Assembly (NCBI GenBank): GCA_028671895.1
Contig: CM053810.1
Coordinates: 58,591,501-58,655,500 of the forward strand
DNA from: Oenanthe sinensis
Lineage: Eukaryota; Streptophyta; Magnoliopsida; Apiales; Apiaceae
Length of the DNA: 64,000 nucleotides
Direction of reading: 5' to 3'
The position numbers were made by a program, and so were the translations under genes. Of the stretch, positions 47,201-61,183 are shown in pieces. The notes below the pieces were generated by a model. The model was not told the DNA's origin. It saw only the letters and a program-made list of their open reading frames with translations, and made no database searches. Within the stretch, counting starts at the first letter, position 1. Every line of letters begins with the position of its first letter.

Positions 47201-47674
47201 TAGAGTATCTGTGGGATAATCAAAACTCTGCCACAAAAAATCATTTTCTTTGCTATTTTCATGCACAACCAAATTTCCCGTATCCAAGAGCTCCGCAGAG
47301 TAGTTTGATCGATTAACGGATGACAAGTTTGAAACATTAGTCGACCATACGACAACATCTGGCTTTTGGCTGTCAAATAAAACAAGATTTCCACTCTTGT
47401 CTAGTGATAAAACACCAGTAGTATTTGTAATAGGATTATCCCTGTTGGCAACCCAAACAACAGTTTGTACAGAGACTTTGTTGTACCAAATACCCACATA
47501 TCTTCTGCTACTATTGTTAGGGCTAAAGAATCCAAGTGCAAAGTTTTCTTCAGCAGAAACCAAAGCGTGGCCGTCCCTAAGAGGTTTATCTGGGGTGATG
47601 ATGCTTGTGGAAGTGCATGATCGGAAGAGAAGAAATATAAAAATGAAACATCGAGAGTTTATCTTGGGAATCAT
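44252..47674 (-). CDS. G-type lectin S-receptor-like Ser/Thr kinase, copy 1
   Basis: Exons (minus strand) 46375-47674, 45607-45968, 45313-45523, 44987-45224, 44700-44847 and 44252-44545 give an open frame of 850 residues. Order: hydrophobic signal peptide (MIPKINSRCFIFIFLLF), bulb-lectin domain (VWVANRDNPI), S-locus glycoprotein and EGF-like part (CGAFGDCNIYDAGEYECRC), PAN domain (CKELCLKNCSCMGYS), then membrane segment (LSLVLLSAAILVLLSLAYG). The kinase has GEGGFGTVYK, IAVKRLS, HRDLKASN, DFGMAR and SPEYAMEG, so all catalytic residues are present. Such receptors sit in the plasma membrane and act in immunity and self-recognition; Arabidopsis At1g11410 is the closest type I can name. Unlike copy 2, no usable intron separates the membrane exon from the juxtamembrane exon. 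Read-through adds a second hydrophobic stretch (IMNIVVLCLLVDYISL). Confidence 0.9.
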
Positions 47675-48547
47675 AGTTCCTGTAGTATTTCCTTGTTAAT
47701 CAGAGTATGATCAGGTCATGCGTTCATTTTTGTTTCTGTAAAAATATATATACACTTGTGAGACCAAGTGGATTCGGTTGTACGAATTTATTTTTTTCCT
47801 TGTCACCCTAAAATGTATTAAGTTTGGTTTAGTTAAACCAATAATAAAGAGATTAAAATAGTACAAATTCTAAATTGAAGACCCCATCAAAGCTACAAAA
47901 AGTTGACTCCTACACACCCAAATTTGATTTTTAAAATTAAAGTTCAGTCTTGTGCCATACATAATAATAATCTCCAGCCTATCTTGTTCTTAATATTTGC
48001 ATTTTTTGTTCTTGTTCCCCACATACTTGCGTTTTTTCAAGACGAGAAGAAACATGAGTCAGAGTAGCTAGAAAATGATCAAGTCTTACTCCCTCTCTTA
48101 TAGTCTGTTTGATTTTTTCAAGCATGTTGGTTGTTTCTCAAAAATAAAACTATTGTAGAAAGTTCTCTGCACATACCAAAACATGGCTGTCCTTGAGAGT
48201 TTCATTCAAGGTGATCAACTGATGATGCTGGTACTACTTAAGGTGATCGTCATGCAATATAACAGGAGAATATATATACAACAAATGAAACTTTGGGAGT
48301 TCTTCTCAAAAAGCACAATATATACAACATTCCTCTTAGCACAATATATAGTATATATAGAAACATACATCCTTAGATATATTATTAGGTCTTGATTTTT
48401 CACTTATGTGCCTGTTCATATAACATACATCTTCAAACAATATCGCACAAACAGTTTTTTTCAAGTCGAACATGAGTAGCTATTAGCCCCAATTGAGGAG
48501 GCAACTACATAAAACAGTGCCTAAACATAGAACTTTATACTTGAGAA
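47675..48547. other. Intergenic region between receptor kinase copies 1 and 2
   Basis: It contains the promoter of copy 1 (right of 47674) and the 3' flank of copy 2. A few short ORFs lack any family resemblance. Confidence 0.5.
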
Positions 48548-51500
48548 TCAACGAGCTTCAACGGTAGTAATTGTGATGTCATTGACAGAAATAGCTCCCA
48601 CACTACTAGAACTTGTGTTTGTAAGACCTTTATCGGATGTTCTCAAAATAAATGCAGCCTGGTCTGGAGGTGGAAGACTGATTTCATTGCACAACATAAA
48701 CACTACTTCGGACATGCTTGGTCTTGCTGTAGCAGATTCTTGCACGCACAGTAGAGCGATATGGATACACCTATGAATTTCAGGACCACGTTCATGTGAT
48801 TGACCTAGTGACTCATCAACTATTTCTAAGGCTTTCGATTTTCCCCAAAGATCCCAAACCTGAAAGAATTTATTTTGCAAGGCCCTCAATTAATTTGATA
48901 CGTACTGCAACGATAGTAATATTTAAGTTGTATGCTTTAAGTGCTCTGTGGACTGAAAAATATTAAAACAAAAAGCATAACTATTAAATCAATGAAATGT
49001 AAGAAGATTTGTTACTTACATGTCCGATTAAATTAATGGAGTTTTCAGCATAATAAGTACTGTTCTTTCTTCCCATAATGATCTCCAAGAGTAGAATTCC
49101 AAAGCTAAAAACATCTGATTTGATCGAAAAAAGCCCTTCCATTGCATACTCTGGTGACATATAACCACTGCAATTAATCATAAAAAGTCATATTATGTTT
49201 TGGCTTATTTTAGAAGAGTGCTAAGGTTTGGCCTCCTTTATTTGACGTATAGAGCCAGAAAGCAATACATACTATGTTCCGACTACTCTCCTTGTCGTGT
49301 CTTCAATTTGATCTGTTCCAAAAATGCGAGCCATACCAAAGTCTGATATTTTTGGGTTCATTTGAGCATCTAGTAAAACATTACTTGCTTTCAAATCCCT
49401 GTGAATGATTCTCAGTCTCGAATCGTGATGAAGGTATACCATCCCCCTAGCTATACCCAGTGTTATATCAAATCGTTTTTCCCAATCTAGCATGTACTTC
49501 TTTTCTTTATCTGAACCGAAATTGACAGTAATTAGAATAGCATGCCATCTTAGTAGGGATAAATATGCTTACATAAATAAACTTTGAAGCTGAGTGATAC
49601 CAAAAAGAAAGCAATCCAATCCCTTGTTGGGCAAGTACTCGTATATTAACATTTTCTCATCTCTCTGAATGCAGTATCCAAAAAGTCTGACAAGATTCCT
49701 GTGTTGAAGCCTTGCTATCAACGTAACTTCGTTCCTGAATTCGTCTAGTCCTTGCCCTGAAGTGTTTGACAATCTCTTCACCGCAATCTCTTGTCCATTT
49801 TCTAGTTTACCCTACAATAGTTTCTTGAGCATTAGTAATGTATTCATATTTGCTGCAACACAGTTAAGTGTAATAATTGGATTATAGAGCACCTTGTACA
49901 CGGAGCCAAAACCACCTTCTCCGACTTTGTTAGCAAGGGAGAAATTCTCAGTTGCAGCTATTATAGTGCTTAGAGAGAAAAATTTTACATCACCGGTACT
50001 TGTCCCTAGATTCTCAACCTCATCTCCCTTTGGAGGTTCTTTGCCAGAAATTCTGAGATTATTACTGTTACTACTAAACAAACTTATTTCCTCCTGCTTT
50101 CTCCGAGCTATCGCTAAATTAAATCAGTGATTTGGTCATTTAATTTGTGAAATGTGGTTACATAAAAATTACTATAAAAAGACACACTCGTTATACAGTT
50201 ACCTTTCTTTTTCTTCATCATAAACCAGTATGCGAGAGTAAGAAGAATTAAAAGTGCAGCACTTAGTATCACCGATAATAAAACTTTGATGCCATGGAAT
50301 CTCTTTGACTTCTTCGAATATTTAGCTGTAATATAATGAGAGCTCGTTATCAAATTAAAAAAATTTAATCGAATGCCATAATTTTAATAGTAAATTACAC
50401 GTACTTTGCCTCTCGATTTTATGGGCAATACTCCCATGCACCGATTTTGAAAATTCTCCAGTTAACTCTAGTACGGTTCATTTGCAATTCCCCCCATTAC
50501 TTTCATTTTTTTACTTTAAAAATGAATTAATCTTCTTCCAACCCATCAACTTATTTTCAAATAAGTTTGAGGGAATATATAGAGTAATGGTAGGAGAGGA
50601 AATAGTGAGTGATGTGAAGTGTAAATGGTGAAAATTTTAAGATAAAGTTATTTTAAAATAGAATACTAATTGGAAATGAAGTAATTAGTACGTCAAGCGA
50701 GTTTTGGATCCTAAAAAAAAAGAGTCCAAATCCTCTACACTCCCATGTTCCGTATTCCACATTTTTGATTGGTTCACTGGGTTGAGTTGGATTCCACTCA
50801 CTTTGTATCAATGCACTAATTCATACTAATTCAAATGTTTACAACCGTAAATTTGTACTTATATTTATATTTTATGCTTGTATATTTTAGTTACAACGGA
50901 GTAAAATAATATTAAGTAATAAATTTAATATTTATTATTTTACTCCATTATTTATTTAAATAATAAAATTATTTAATAGTAAAATAATAAATATTTAATT
51001 TGATTTTAATTTAATATTTTATACTTATATATTTTATTTATAATGGTGTGAAAAAATAATCATATATATATAATATTTACAGATTTTATTAATTGAAATG
51101 TGACTCATTGTAAATTTATTTATAATGATAGTATTCTTTTTTTATTGATTTGAAATTAAACTACACTCTTTTATATTTGATATATATGTGTTTTTGTGAT
51201 CATTTATTACTCACTAATTAATAAAATATGTGATTTTATTTTTTATTACATTATAATTAAAACATAAAATAAAATAAATAAAATAATATATTTATCTAAA
51301 TATATTCTATATGTAAATTTTATTATTATAAAAAGAATTAATATCAATTATTTTAAAAGATAATATATTATAATATAATGTATATATATATTATTTAAAA
51401 TTTATTATAATATAATGTTAAGAAATACTCGTATCTAAGAATAACTAAGCTAAATGTGTTGATACAAGGTAACGTGAGTGGAATCCAACTCAGCTCAATA

Positions 51501-53083
51501 AATTAATAAAAAATGTGAAATACTGGGTGACATACAAAAGATGGTGCAAGATGATTTGGACTCCTAAAAAAACTGACCGTGTTAATGGCAAGGGTTTTTC
51601 AGACTTTGCATTTTATTTGGTCAAAAACAAAGTCCTGCCACGTACTGTGTATGCACTAGGAGGCATGTATCGATTTATAAACAGGTGAACTACTGTGTCG
51701 TCGCTAATTAAACACTCAACTAACGCCTACAAAGTAATAAATATCGATCATTTAAGGCTGAAACGTAAACATACCTAATTCAACGGCATCCAATCGCATG
51801 TAGAAGTCCTGGCCACCACTTGAAAACTCTCTCATGTCTACCAGTTTACTGTACCATGTAATGCATCCTTTCGAACCTCCATCACGCGCATCGCCGGCGG
51901 AGTAACCCATACACGAGCAGTTCTTTAAGCACAAGTCCGCACAGGCTTTCATACCCAAATTCATGTCTCGCATTGCTTTAGACGTGTCAGGCAGCTTCAT
52001 CCTTTCCAGCTTTACAAATCCTTCTCCATTTCCACAAATCTGGCCTTCTCGTTTTCGAACGCAACCTTGTGACCCATCCCTTAAGTACCATTCTCGCGCT
52101 GACTTTGGCTCGAATCCTGGAGGACACTTGCACTCGTACTCACCCAGATTGTATATGTTACAAACACCATAGGCACCACAATGACTAAAATGGTCACATA
52201 CATCCTTGGGTGCTGAATAGAACTCAAGCCATTTTTGGTCACCCTCTTGCCAAGTTATCCTTTGAAGGGTTCCAGTCGACTCATTAACAATCATTCTCGA
52301 TATAACTGAAGTGTTACGCAAGTGATCCACTAGGGTTACCTCATCAGGATTGTCAACAAAACTTACATTAAAGATAAATCTAGAAGATGTGAGGACTGCC
52401 ATTTCAGGTACACCACTCCATCCGTATCCATTCCAAGATCCTCCACGCCATACTGGATCCCAATTTCTATACAAGAACAGTTGGGGAACCGATCCATTAG
52501 CATCAATCATAATAGTATACGATCCACTTCCTGGATTGTCGGGTGACTTCCATGCTGTCAAGAACCTTTTCAAACCGGACCTGCGGTCAACTCCTAGCTT
52601 CATGTTGGAAATTAGAGCATCTGTAGGAAAATCAGAGCTCTGCCACAACAAACCTTTATCGCTATTATCTTCACGCAGTACAAAATTTCCTGAATCCAAG
52701 AGCTCGGCTGAGTAGTTTGATTTAGCAACAGATAATAAGTTTGAAACATTAGTCGACCATACGACAAAATCGGGCTTTTGGCTGTCAAATAAAACAATAT
52801 TTCCACTCTTGTGTAGTGATAAAACACCGGATGTATTTGTGATAGGATTATCCCTGTTGGCAACCCATATTACAGTTTGTACAGGGACTTTGTTGTACCA
52901 AATACCCACATATCTCCTGCTACCATTATTAGGGCTAAAGAATCCAAGTGCAAAGTTTTGTCCAGAAGAAACCAGTATATGGCCGTCACTAAGAGGTTTA
53001 TCCAGGGTGATGATGCTGGTTGAAGTGCAATATCGGACAAGTAGTATGAAAAAGAAAATGAGGGAATTCTTTTCAGGAAGCAT
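48548..53083 (-). CDS. G-type lectin S-receptor-like Ser/Thr kinase, copy 2
   Basis: Seven exons: 51775-53083, 50203-50325, 49893-50113, 49601-49811, 49273-49510, 49020-49167 and 48548-48859, in frame, 853 residues. Signal peptide MLPEKNSLIFFFILLVRYC, lectin domain, S-locus glycoprotein/EGF part (CGAYGVCNIYNLGEYECKC), PAN domain (CADLCLKNCSCMGYS) and membrane segment (LLSVILSAALLILLTLAYW) are followed by a complete kinase: GEGGFGSVYK, IAVKRLSN, HRDLKASN, DFGMAR, SPEYAMEG. Its exon pattern is the typical seven-exon one and serves as reference for the neighbours. It is a tandem paralogue of copy 1; exon sizes 211, 238 and 148 are identical. The first intron (50326-51774) carries an inverted-repeat element. 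No defects found. Confidence 0.93.
50714..51570. mobile_element. Inverted-repeat MITE in intron 1 of receptor kinase copy 2
   Basis: The outer arms contain GAGTCCAAATC (50722-50732) and its complement GATTTGGACTC (51553-51563). Further inward GAGTTGGATTCCACTCAC pairs with gtgagtggaatccaactc. The centre is an AT-rich run. Boundaries are approximate and no target duplication was fixed. Confidence 0.6.
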
Positions 53084-54579
53084 TGTTCGTACAATAATAT
53101 TAATTGGCTTGTTACTCAGAATATAAACTTCAGTGTTCTAACCTCAGTGTTTGTTTATTTATTAAAAATAAAAAATATTAATGTGGTCTTATTTTATATT
53201 GCAATATATTGTGTTGCCTAAAACAGAACATATATGATATCCATCCAGTGTCACGATTTAATATTTTAGTGGTTGGAATTGAACAAGGATCCAAAATTTT
53301 AGCTTTTTCTGAGCTAAAAATTTCCCATTTCTTTTAATGATAAGAAATTAACCAGGGAAAAAACCCTAATAAATTTGATTAGACTACTCGTTCAAGTTGA
53401 TCGTAAATTCAATTATTGTCGAGCAAATTTCATTAGATTTGAATTTGAAAGTCAAACTTATAAGTACTGTTCTAACTCCTAAGCATTAAAAACTGGCTAA
53501 TATTCAACTCTTAATTAATTCTCATTTAGAGTATAATTATCACCTCCTGATGAGTCGATTTTTATGCAAGTATTTAGATTATTATTGGAAGATGATGTTT
53601 TTAAGGAGAGAAAATTGATAATTTAATTTGGTTATATCATTTTAATTTCACACACACACAAATACGAAGTTACAAGTGGCCATGTGCAAGTTGGTGTCGA
53701 TGATATTCAATGTGATTATAACAGGAGAGAAGAGATGGTATTGAAGACTTTCAGCGTTGAGTAAGCATAAATTTCTTAAGCCCACCAGGTGGCGTCCCTG
53801 GTAGAGTTATAAATGAAAGATTAAAATGGCAGGTGCATGCGTTCAAGTGGATACAACAAGGGGACAATGGCACCGTGTATTATTTAACCACATTAAATAT
53901 CAAACTACTCTTATTATTGGACTCTATATATAGTGGAGTATAATAAAACTGAATAAAATATACTTGTTTCTCAACTTTATGGCATGCCTAATTCTACATC
54001 CACTCAATTCTCCTGATCTCACTGGTGTGCGCAGGTGTAGTATTGCAGCCTAGCCCAAGTCAATTAAGTTAATTAAAGAAGTGCCACAGCTTAATTAGTT
54101 CACCCTAAAAAACTTGTTTCACTATATAATAACAATATATTCTTCATATTTTTCGACGATCACCCTGTAGTATTGATCGAGTAATACATCAATATAGTCT
54201 TTCATTTTTCTCTTTACACATTATGTAATCATGATGCATTATATTTAAACACCTGATGCTTCAGATGTAATTCGATCATAATTAAATAAAGGTAGGTCAA
54301 GTTCCTCCTTGCACTTTCACCAGTAACCTATTTTGCCTGAATTAGCTGTTTCATGGATCAAAAGGTCTTCATTTCTCTCTCGTGGACCTGTTAGAAGAAC
54401 ATATGTCATTAAACATGCACGCACTACAATATATAGTAAGCTTGATGATCATGCAAACAGTTTTCAACTCAAACATCAGCAGCTGTGTTAGCTGCAAGCA
54501 GGCAACTAAAAAAACCAAGTGCATTAATCTTAGTGCAAAATCCTAAAAATGTAGTATCACGTAATACCTTGTGATTTAA
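53084..54579. other. Intergenic region between receptor kinase copies 2 and 3
   Basis: Promoter side of copy 2 and 3' flank of the copy 3 pseudogene. No additional gene or repeat with clear ends was recognised. Confidence 0.5.
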
Positions 54580-57500
54580 TTAGCGACCTTCAACTGTGCT
54601 AATTTTGTATTCATTAACCGAAATAGCTCCAACACTACCAGAACTAGTGTTTGTAAGACATTTATTTGCTGTTCTCAACAAAAATGCAGCCTGGCCTGGA
54701 GGTTGAAGACTTATTTCATTGCATAACATAAACACCACTTCCGACATGCTTGGCCTTGCAGACGCAGATTCTTGCACGCACAGTAGAACAATATGGATGC
54801 ATCTAAGAATCTCGGTACCGTTTTCATGTGATTTTCCAAGCGCTGTATCAACGATGTCCAAGACATTCGATTCCCCCCAAAGATCCCAAACCTATGAGAA
54901 TATATTTACAGGGCTTATAATTACTTTTGTATTGCAACACTAGTAATATTAAAATTTTATAATATTTTATCGGTATTTTATAAGGCGAAAACTTTAAATT
55001 TTACATGATTTATTTAATCATAGGAACGTTTGTTACTCACATGTCCAATCATATTGATGGAGTTCTCAGACTGGTAACTGCTGTTCTTTCTTCCAGTAAT
55101 GATCTCCAGCAGCAGAACTTCAAAGCTAAAAACATCGGATTTTATTGAAAATAATCCTTCCATTGCATACTCTGGTGACATGTAACCGCTGCAATCATTT
55201 AAGCGTCATGTTATGTTCTGACTTGGTTAGAAGGGTGCTAAGGTTTGGCATGATTCTTTATTCAGTATTTTATTTATAAGCAAAAGTGATACGTACTATG
55301 TTCCAACTACTCTCTTCGTGGTTTCATCAATCTGATCGCTTCCAAATATTCTAGCCATGCCGAAGTCTGATATTTTTGGATTCAAGTCAACATCAAGTAG
55401 AACATTACTTGCTTTCAAATCCCTGTGAATGATTCTTAATCTCGAATCATGATGAAGATATATCATCCCCCGAGTTATACCCAAACTTATATCAATTCGT
55501 TTTTTCCAGTCAAGAATGTTTTTCTTCTCTTTATCTAAATCAAAAATAACAGTAACATAAAATGAGAATAATGTGATTAGTATAACAGGTAATAGTACTG
55601 GTGACAAATATGCTGTATAAATTTAAGTCTGAAGGCCGAGTAATACCAAAAAGAAAGCAATCCAATCCCTTGTTGGGCAAGTACTTATATATTAACATTT
55701 TCTCATCTCTCTGAATGCAGTATCCAAAAAGTCTCACAAGATTCCTGTGCTGAAGCTTCGCTATCAATGTAACTTCGTTTCTAAATTCCTCTATCCCTTG
55801 CCCATTGCGCAGTTTTCCCTACAATATTTTATAAGCATTATAAATCCATGTAGAATCAATTGGGTGCAACAGTTAATTAAGCTACAGAGTACACCTTGTA
55901 CACGGAGCCAAAACCACCTTCTCCGACTTTGTGAGTAATGGAGAAATTTTCTGTCAAATCTATAATAGTGCTTAGAGAATAAAATTTCACATCAACAGTA
56001 CTTGTCTCTAGTTCGTCGACCTCTTCTCCTGTTGACAATCCCTGGGCAGACATACCTTGTTTATTTCTATCATTCAGAAAAACCTTAAATCCTCCTTCCG
56101 TCTCAAAGCTGTCCCAAAATTCAATCAGTGGCTGGTTAAATTATTTAAACGTTCTCGACGGAGAAGTATTAAACATATCTTACTTGTAGTATATACTTAC
56201 CTTTCTTTCTCTTCATTATTAACCAATATGCAAGAGTAAACAGAACCAAAAAAGCAGCACTGAGTAGCATAGGAACTAAAACCTTGATATAGGCATTGAA
56301 TCTCTTTGACTTGTTTGAATATTCAGCTGTAATATAAGAAGAAGAACTCGTTATGAAAATAAATAAAAATGCAATTTGATGACATCAATTCTATAAAAGT
56401 TTCCATATTAGTAAGTAAGATATTTTTTGCTCTTTAGGTAGATCTGAAAAGGCGTCATTGAGTTATTTTTTGTTCGTTATATTCAAAATAATTATTCTTT
56501 CTTCTCTCGATGTGCGACTTGAGTTGAATACATGTGTCAACAAGACAACAAGTATGTGTTTCTCCACCATATTTCGCCAAACATGTAGCTGACATATTAC
56601 AATTGGAATTATCTCAACATGCATTTGAAGTTTGGGTTCTGATTTTGAATCATTAGAGAATAATGATACTCATAGACACCATCTGAATTACTGAATACCT
56701 CTTAATTTTATCAAAAATCCCTTCATTGTCAATTTAGTGGAAAAGCTCTTCGAAGTCTCACAAACAAGGTATACAGCCCATCAGCATGTAAAATATATGA
56801 TCCAAATAACTCAAAACCCACATCTCATTAGCATTTATGACATGATCCAAGCAAACTTTCGTCCTAACACTACAAGGCCAGATTTGAACATATATAGTAC
56901 GAAAGCGGAGGTCACAAGTTCAAATGGATCCAGCAACCCAATGAAATTGACTTTGACTTTGTATTGGTTACTTCTATTTCAGTAGTAGTAGTTAACAGAA
57001 ATGGTGATGACGTTCGAGTCTGTATTAAACTTAGTGAATTAATGAAATTGTACAGTTGGAGTAAGTTAACTTGGCCAATGATAATACATCAAGCGCTATG
57101 TTCAAAATATATACAAGATCCGGATCAGGTAGGTTTATGATCCTCTTGTAGTCTCATTTATTGTTGTAGTTGTGCGTCATGTGTTGATTCTGATATGGTG
57201 ATTTGTGACTAATACTAACTGTTTTTAAGAAGGTGATACCATATCACTATGCCCACCAGTTACTTTGACAAACACCTAGCTAGTAGCATTCAATATCATT
57301 TAATGAATAAAGCAATGAATTCAACAAAAACAACATACGTACCTAACTCAACTGCATCCACACGAATGTAGATATCCTGGTCACCCCTTGAATACTCTCT
57401 CAAGTCTACCGGTTTATCGTACCATGTAATGCATCCACTGAAACCACCTCCACGAACATCAGCCCCGGAGTAACCCGTACACGAGCAGTTCTTCAAGCAC

Positions 57501-58641
57501 AAGTCTGCGCATGCTTTATCACCCAAGTTTATGTCTAACCTTGTTTTAGTTGTCAGGTAGCTTCACCTCAGCAAGTTTTACAAATCATTCCCCGTTTCCA
57601 CACAATTGACCTTTTTCTCTTTGGAACACAACCTTGTGAGCCATCCCTTAAGTACCAGTCACGGGGTGACTTTGGTTCAAATCCCGGAAGACACTTGCAC
57701 TCGTATTCACCCGCATTATACAGGTTACAATCTCCGAATGCACCACAATGACTAAAACGGTCACATTGTTCCTGCGGTGCTGACCAGAAGTTATCCCATC
57801 TGTGGTCACCCTGGTGCCACGTTGATCTTTGAATCGTCCCGGTTGATTCATTAAGAATCATTCTCGATATAATTGAGGTGTTAAGCATGCCATATACTAT
57901 GGATACCTCCTCTGGATTTTCAACATAACTTACCTTGAAGATGAAATTAGATCTCAATTCAGGTACACCGGTCCATCTAAGACCATTCCAAGATCCTCCA
58001 CGCCAAAAAGGATCCTTATCTTTATACAAGAACAGCTGAGGTACAGATCCATTAATATCAATCATATATGAATATGATCCGGTCTCTCGATTGTCGGGTG
58101 ACTTCCAAGAAGTCAGGAACCGGTTCAGACCGTCCACTCCGAACTTCATGTCTGGAAGTGGAGTATCTGTTGGAAAATCAAAGCTCTGCCACACAAAATC
58201 TTTACTTTTGCTATCATTTTCATGTACAACTAAATTTCCTGTATCCAAGAGCTCGGCTACGTAGTTCGATTTAACAACAGATGACAAATTTGAAACATTA
58301 GTCGACCATACGACAAGATCTGGCTTTTGGCTGTCAAATAAAACAAGATTTCTAGTCTTGTCTAGTGACAAAACACCGGATGTATTTGTGATAGGATGAT
58401 CCCTGTTGGCAACCCAAACAACAGTTTGTACAGAGACTTTGTTGTACCAAATACCCACATATCTTCTGCTACTATTGTTCGGGCTAAAGAATCCAAGTAC
58501 AAAGCTTTTTCCAGCAGAAACCAAAACGTTAGCACGACCATCACGAAGAGGTTTATCAGGGGTGATGATGCTGGTGGAAGTACAGGATCGAAGGAGAAGA
58601 AATATGAAAAACAAACGTCAAGAGTTAATCTCACAAAACAT
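54580..58641 (-). pseudogene. G-type lectin S-receptor-like kinase, copy 3, inactivated
   Basis: The exon layout matches copy 2: 57343-58641, 56201-56326, 55895-56108, 55647-55818, 55297-55534, 55041-55188 and 54580-54891. The start codon at 58641 is followed by TGA at codon 8 (58618-58620). Near the PAN region exon 1 has an extra base (about 57615), a TGA where relatives have Gly, and a 2-base loss (about 57552). Exon 3 contains another frame break (around 56070-56085). Exon 4 is 39 bases shorter than in both neighbours: GKLRNGQ runs straight into GIEEFRNEV, so the block with the invariant ATP-binding lysine (AVKRLS) is gone. HRDLKASN and DFGMAR are kept. A FSFG-type motif in exon 6 reads FSFEVLLLE. 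Lectin, EGF-like, PAN and membrane parts remain recognisable. The locus cannot make an active receptor. Confidence 0.9.
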
Positions 58642-60235
58642 AGTTCTTACAGTAATATTGCCTTATTCATGATCAGCCACTAAAATAAATATTTCTCTGT
58701 GATTATATACTCTCCTTGTGAGACAAGTGATCATGTGAGTTTGCAAGTTATTTTCAACCAACAAACAATTTATACGGCACCTTTATATAATAATGAAAAA
58801 GGATTATTATGTGGTCACATGCAGGTGAATGTCAATGTTCGGTTTAGATGGAAAAATAAAATGAAAACATATATATAATTGACAAAAAATATACGAAGTA
58901 TTCTTAAATGTAATATTAATTGGAGACTTACATGTACTCTAATATATATTCTGTTTGTAATATACTATTTTAAAATTATTACCGAATATATTATTCCGTG
59001 TTTTGTATTGCCCTTTTGCATTTGAATTTATCTAGCATCTTCTTAACATATACAACCTGTCAAACCTTAATTAGTTTGCAAGTTTGCAACACATCACATA
59101 AATAATGAGGGTATCTGATTAAATGCATGGGCAACAACGACAGATGTGCAAGTTGGTGTCCATGAAGACTCAAGTTTAATGTAATTACAACATTACACAT
59201 GAAGAAGTTTAAACACGTACTTGAATTTTATTTTTACAACGGTGAAAGAATCAAAATATAAAGTCACAAAGATATATTTGCGGGGAAACACGGCGGGCCA
59301 GATAACAAACCTCCGAATATTTTATTCTATTCCAGTTTATTAATTTGCCGCTGTAACCAACACATTAGAATGTATGGTTGTGAACTATTTGAACTGCCCC
59401 GGTTTCACCTTAATTTCCGACAAACTGGAAAAAAGAAAAGATTAAGAAGCAAAAATAAAAAGGAATCGGCAAGTGCTTGATCACGACTATCTTCAGTTTT
59501 GGGAAGCAATAAATATTCATGTATCAAAATCTAATGCATCTAATAAAACCTAAACCTACAATACATATTTGCAAAAAAAATCATGGCCACATATAAAAGT
59601 ACGTAGATATTGTCACTGCTAACAGTGATCGACTTGATCATCATGATTCATCATGTTTAAGTTTACTCCAGAATTGACAGCTTCCCTGGGGTCTCCTTCC
59701 GACGTGGTCTACTGCATATCGTAGAGTACTTATAAGCATTTTAATGTATCGACACTCCTTGTATATATGTTCAAGCAAACATACCGATAATGTCACACTC
59801 CTTGTATATATGTTCAACCAAACCAGAGCCGTTTCTGACATTTCCGAGACGCGGGAACGAAATTTTAAATGAGTCTCCTAAAATTTTTTTCCCACCATAA
59901 CTATAAAGAATATTTAAAAAAACATATGATATAACAAAAGGTTACGGTAAATTTTTTCAAATTTCCACCAAAATTTTAACAAGTTTGCTTGAAAATCAAT
60001 TTTTTCGATAACAAATTTAGTCATAATTTTTTTGTGACTCTTCTCACTTATCAACTCATTTTTTTTGTTTTTTTCACATACAAATAATTGCTTTTTAAGT
60101 AATATCATATAAATCTCATTAAATTTCTCACTAAAATTAACATCATAATAACACCTCAAATAAATAGTTCAAATTCAAAATTCTCACAAAAAGTTTGAAA
60201 AAACAGAATCTTTATATCAAAATAAAGACACAATA
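58642..60235. other. Intergenic DNA upstream of receptor kinase copy 3
   Basis: No gene. Around 59750-59820 the phrase cactccttgtatatatgttcaa occurs twice. caagcaaacataccgataatgtcac (59772) recurs in similar form near 61248, suggesting that the DNA between was inserted. cagagccgtttctgacatttc near 59824 looks like an element end. Confidence 0.4.
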
Positions 60236-60873
60236 TCTATACTATATTATTAAAATTGAAAGTTTAAAAGTTTGGTAGTCCTTGGTCGGAGCATCCTATT
60301 TCAATTAAACAACTATTTTCTAATAATTTTTAAACATTAAACACATATATCACTTTAATCTCCTAACTAAAACACATATCTATACAAAACACTCAAACAT
60401 TATCCTATTAATAATTGTTTAATTATTCGACTTCTCATAACTAAAATATATCTCTATAAAAAATAAAGAAACATTATCCTATTAAAATATTTATACTATA
60501 TTATTAAAACCGAAAGATTAAAAGTTTGGTGTTCCTTGATCGGTATTTGGGTCGTATAGTTATTATTGGACATAATTTTTAAACACTAATCTCCTAATTA
60601 AAATGCATGTCAGACATTGGACCTAATTTTTAAACACTAATCTCCTAATTAATATACATCTCACATTAATCTCCTAAATAAAATACATCTCTAAATAAAA
60701 TACACAAATATTATCCTATTAAAATACAAATAAAGTATATGAAAAATTATATAAAATATATACATATAATATTAAATAAAATTTAAATTATTATTATAAA
60801 AATAAAAATATATTCAAATTATATAAAAAATATTAAAACAATTCGATCTGTACATCACATGGGTATAAGCTAG
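60236..60873 (+). mobile_element. Non-autonomous Helitron with a second head inside
   Basis: It starts TCTATACTATATTATTAAAA after an A and ends catgggtataagCTAG before a T. The start motif returns near 60486 (atactatattattaaaacc), so two related copies appear nested or head-duplicated. AT-rich and non-coding. Confidence 0.7.
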
Positions 60874-61122
60874 TATATATCTATATGAGTTTTAAGACAA
60901 AATTTTACGAACACTAGATTATATTGTATTGATATGAAATATATATAACCGAATATCAATGCAACTTTATTTTTCTTTTTTAATAATGCATTATCTAGTT
61001 TTTCAGAATATATACATATATATTATATATATACATATGTAATTAGTACTTATTTTTAGTTTTAGAGGCCAGTTATTAATTTATATTTTATGAATATTAT
61101 TAAATTAGTATTTTTTTAACTA

Positions 61123-61183
<61 letters not shown>

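Noticed and set aside
52350..52715. 121-codon plus-strand ORF
   Set aside because: Antisense shadow of the lectin exon of receptor kinase copy 2; similar shadows exist over copies 1 and 3.
59641..59841. 66-codon minus-strand ORF with YTRSVTLSVCLLEH
   Set aside because: Spans a local duplication next to repeat ends; no support as a gene.
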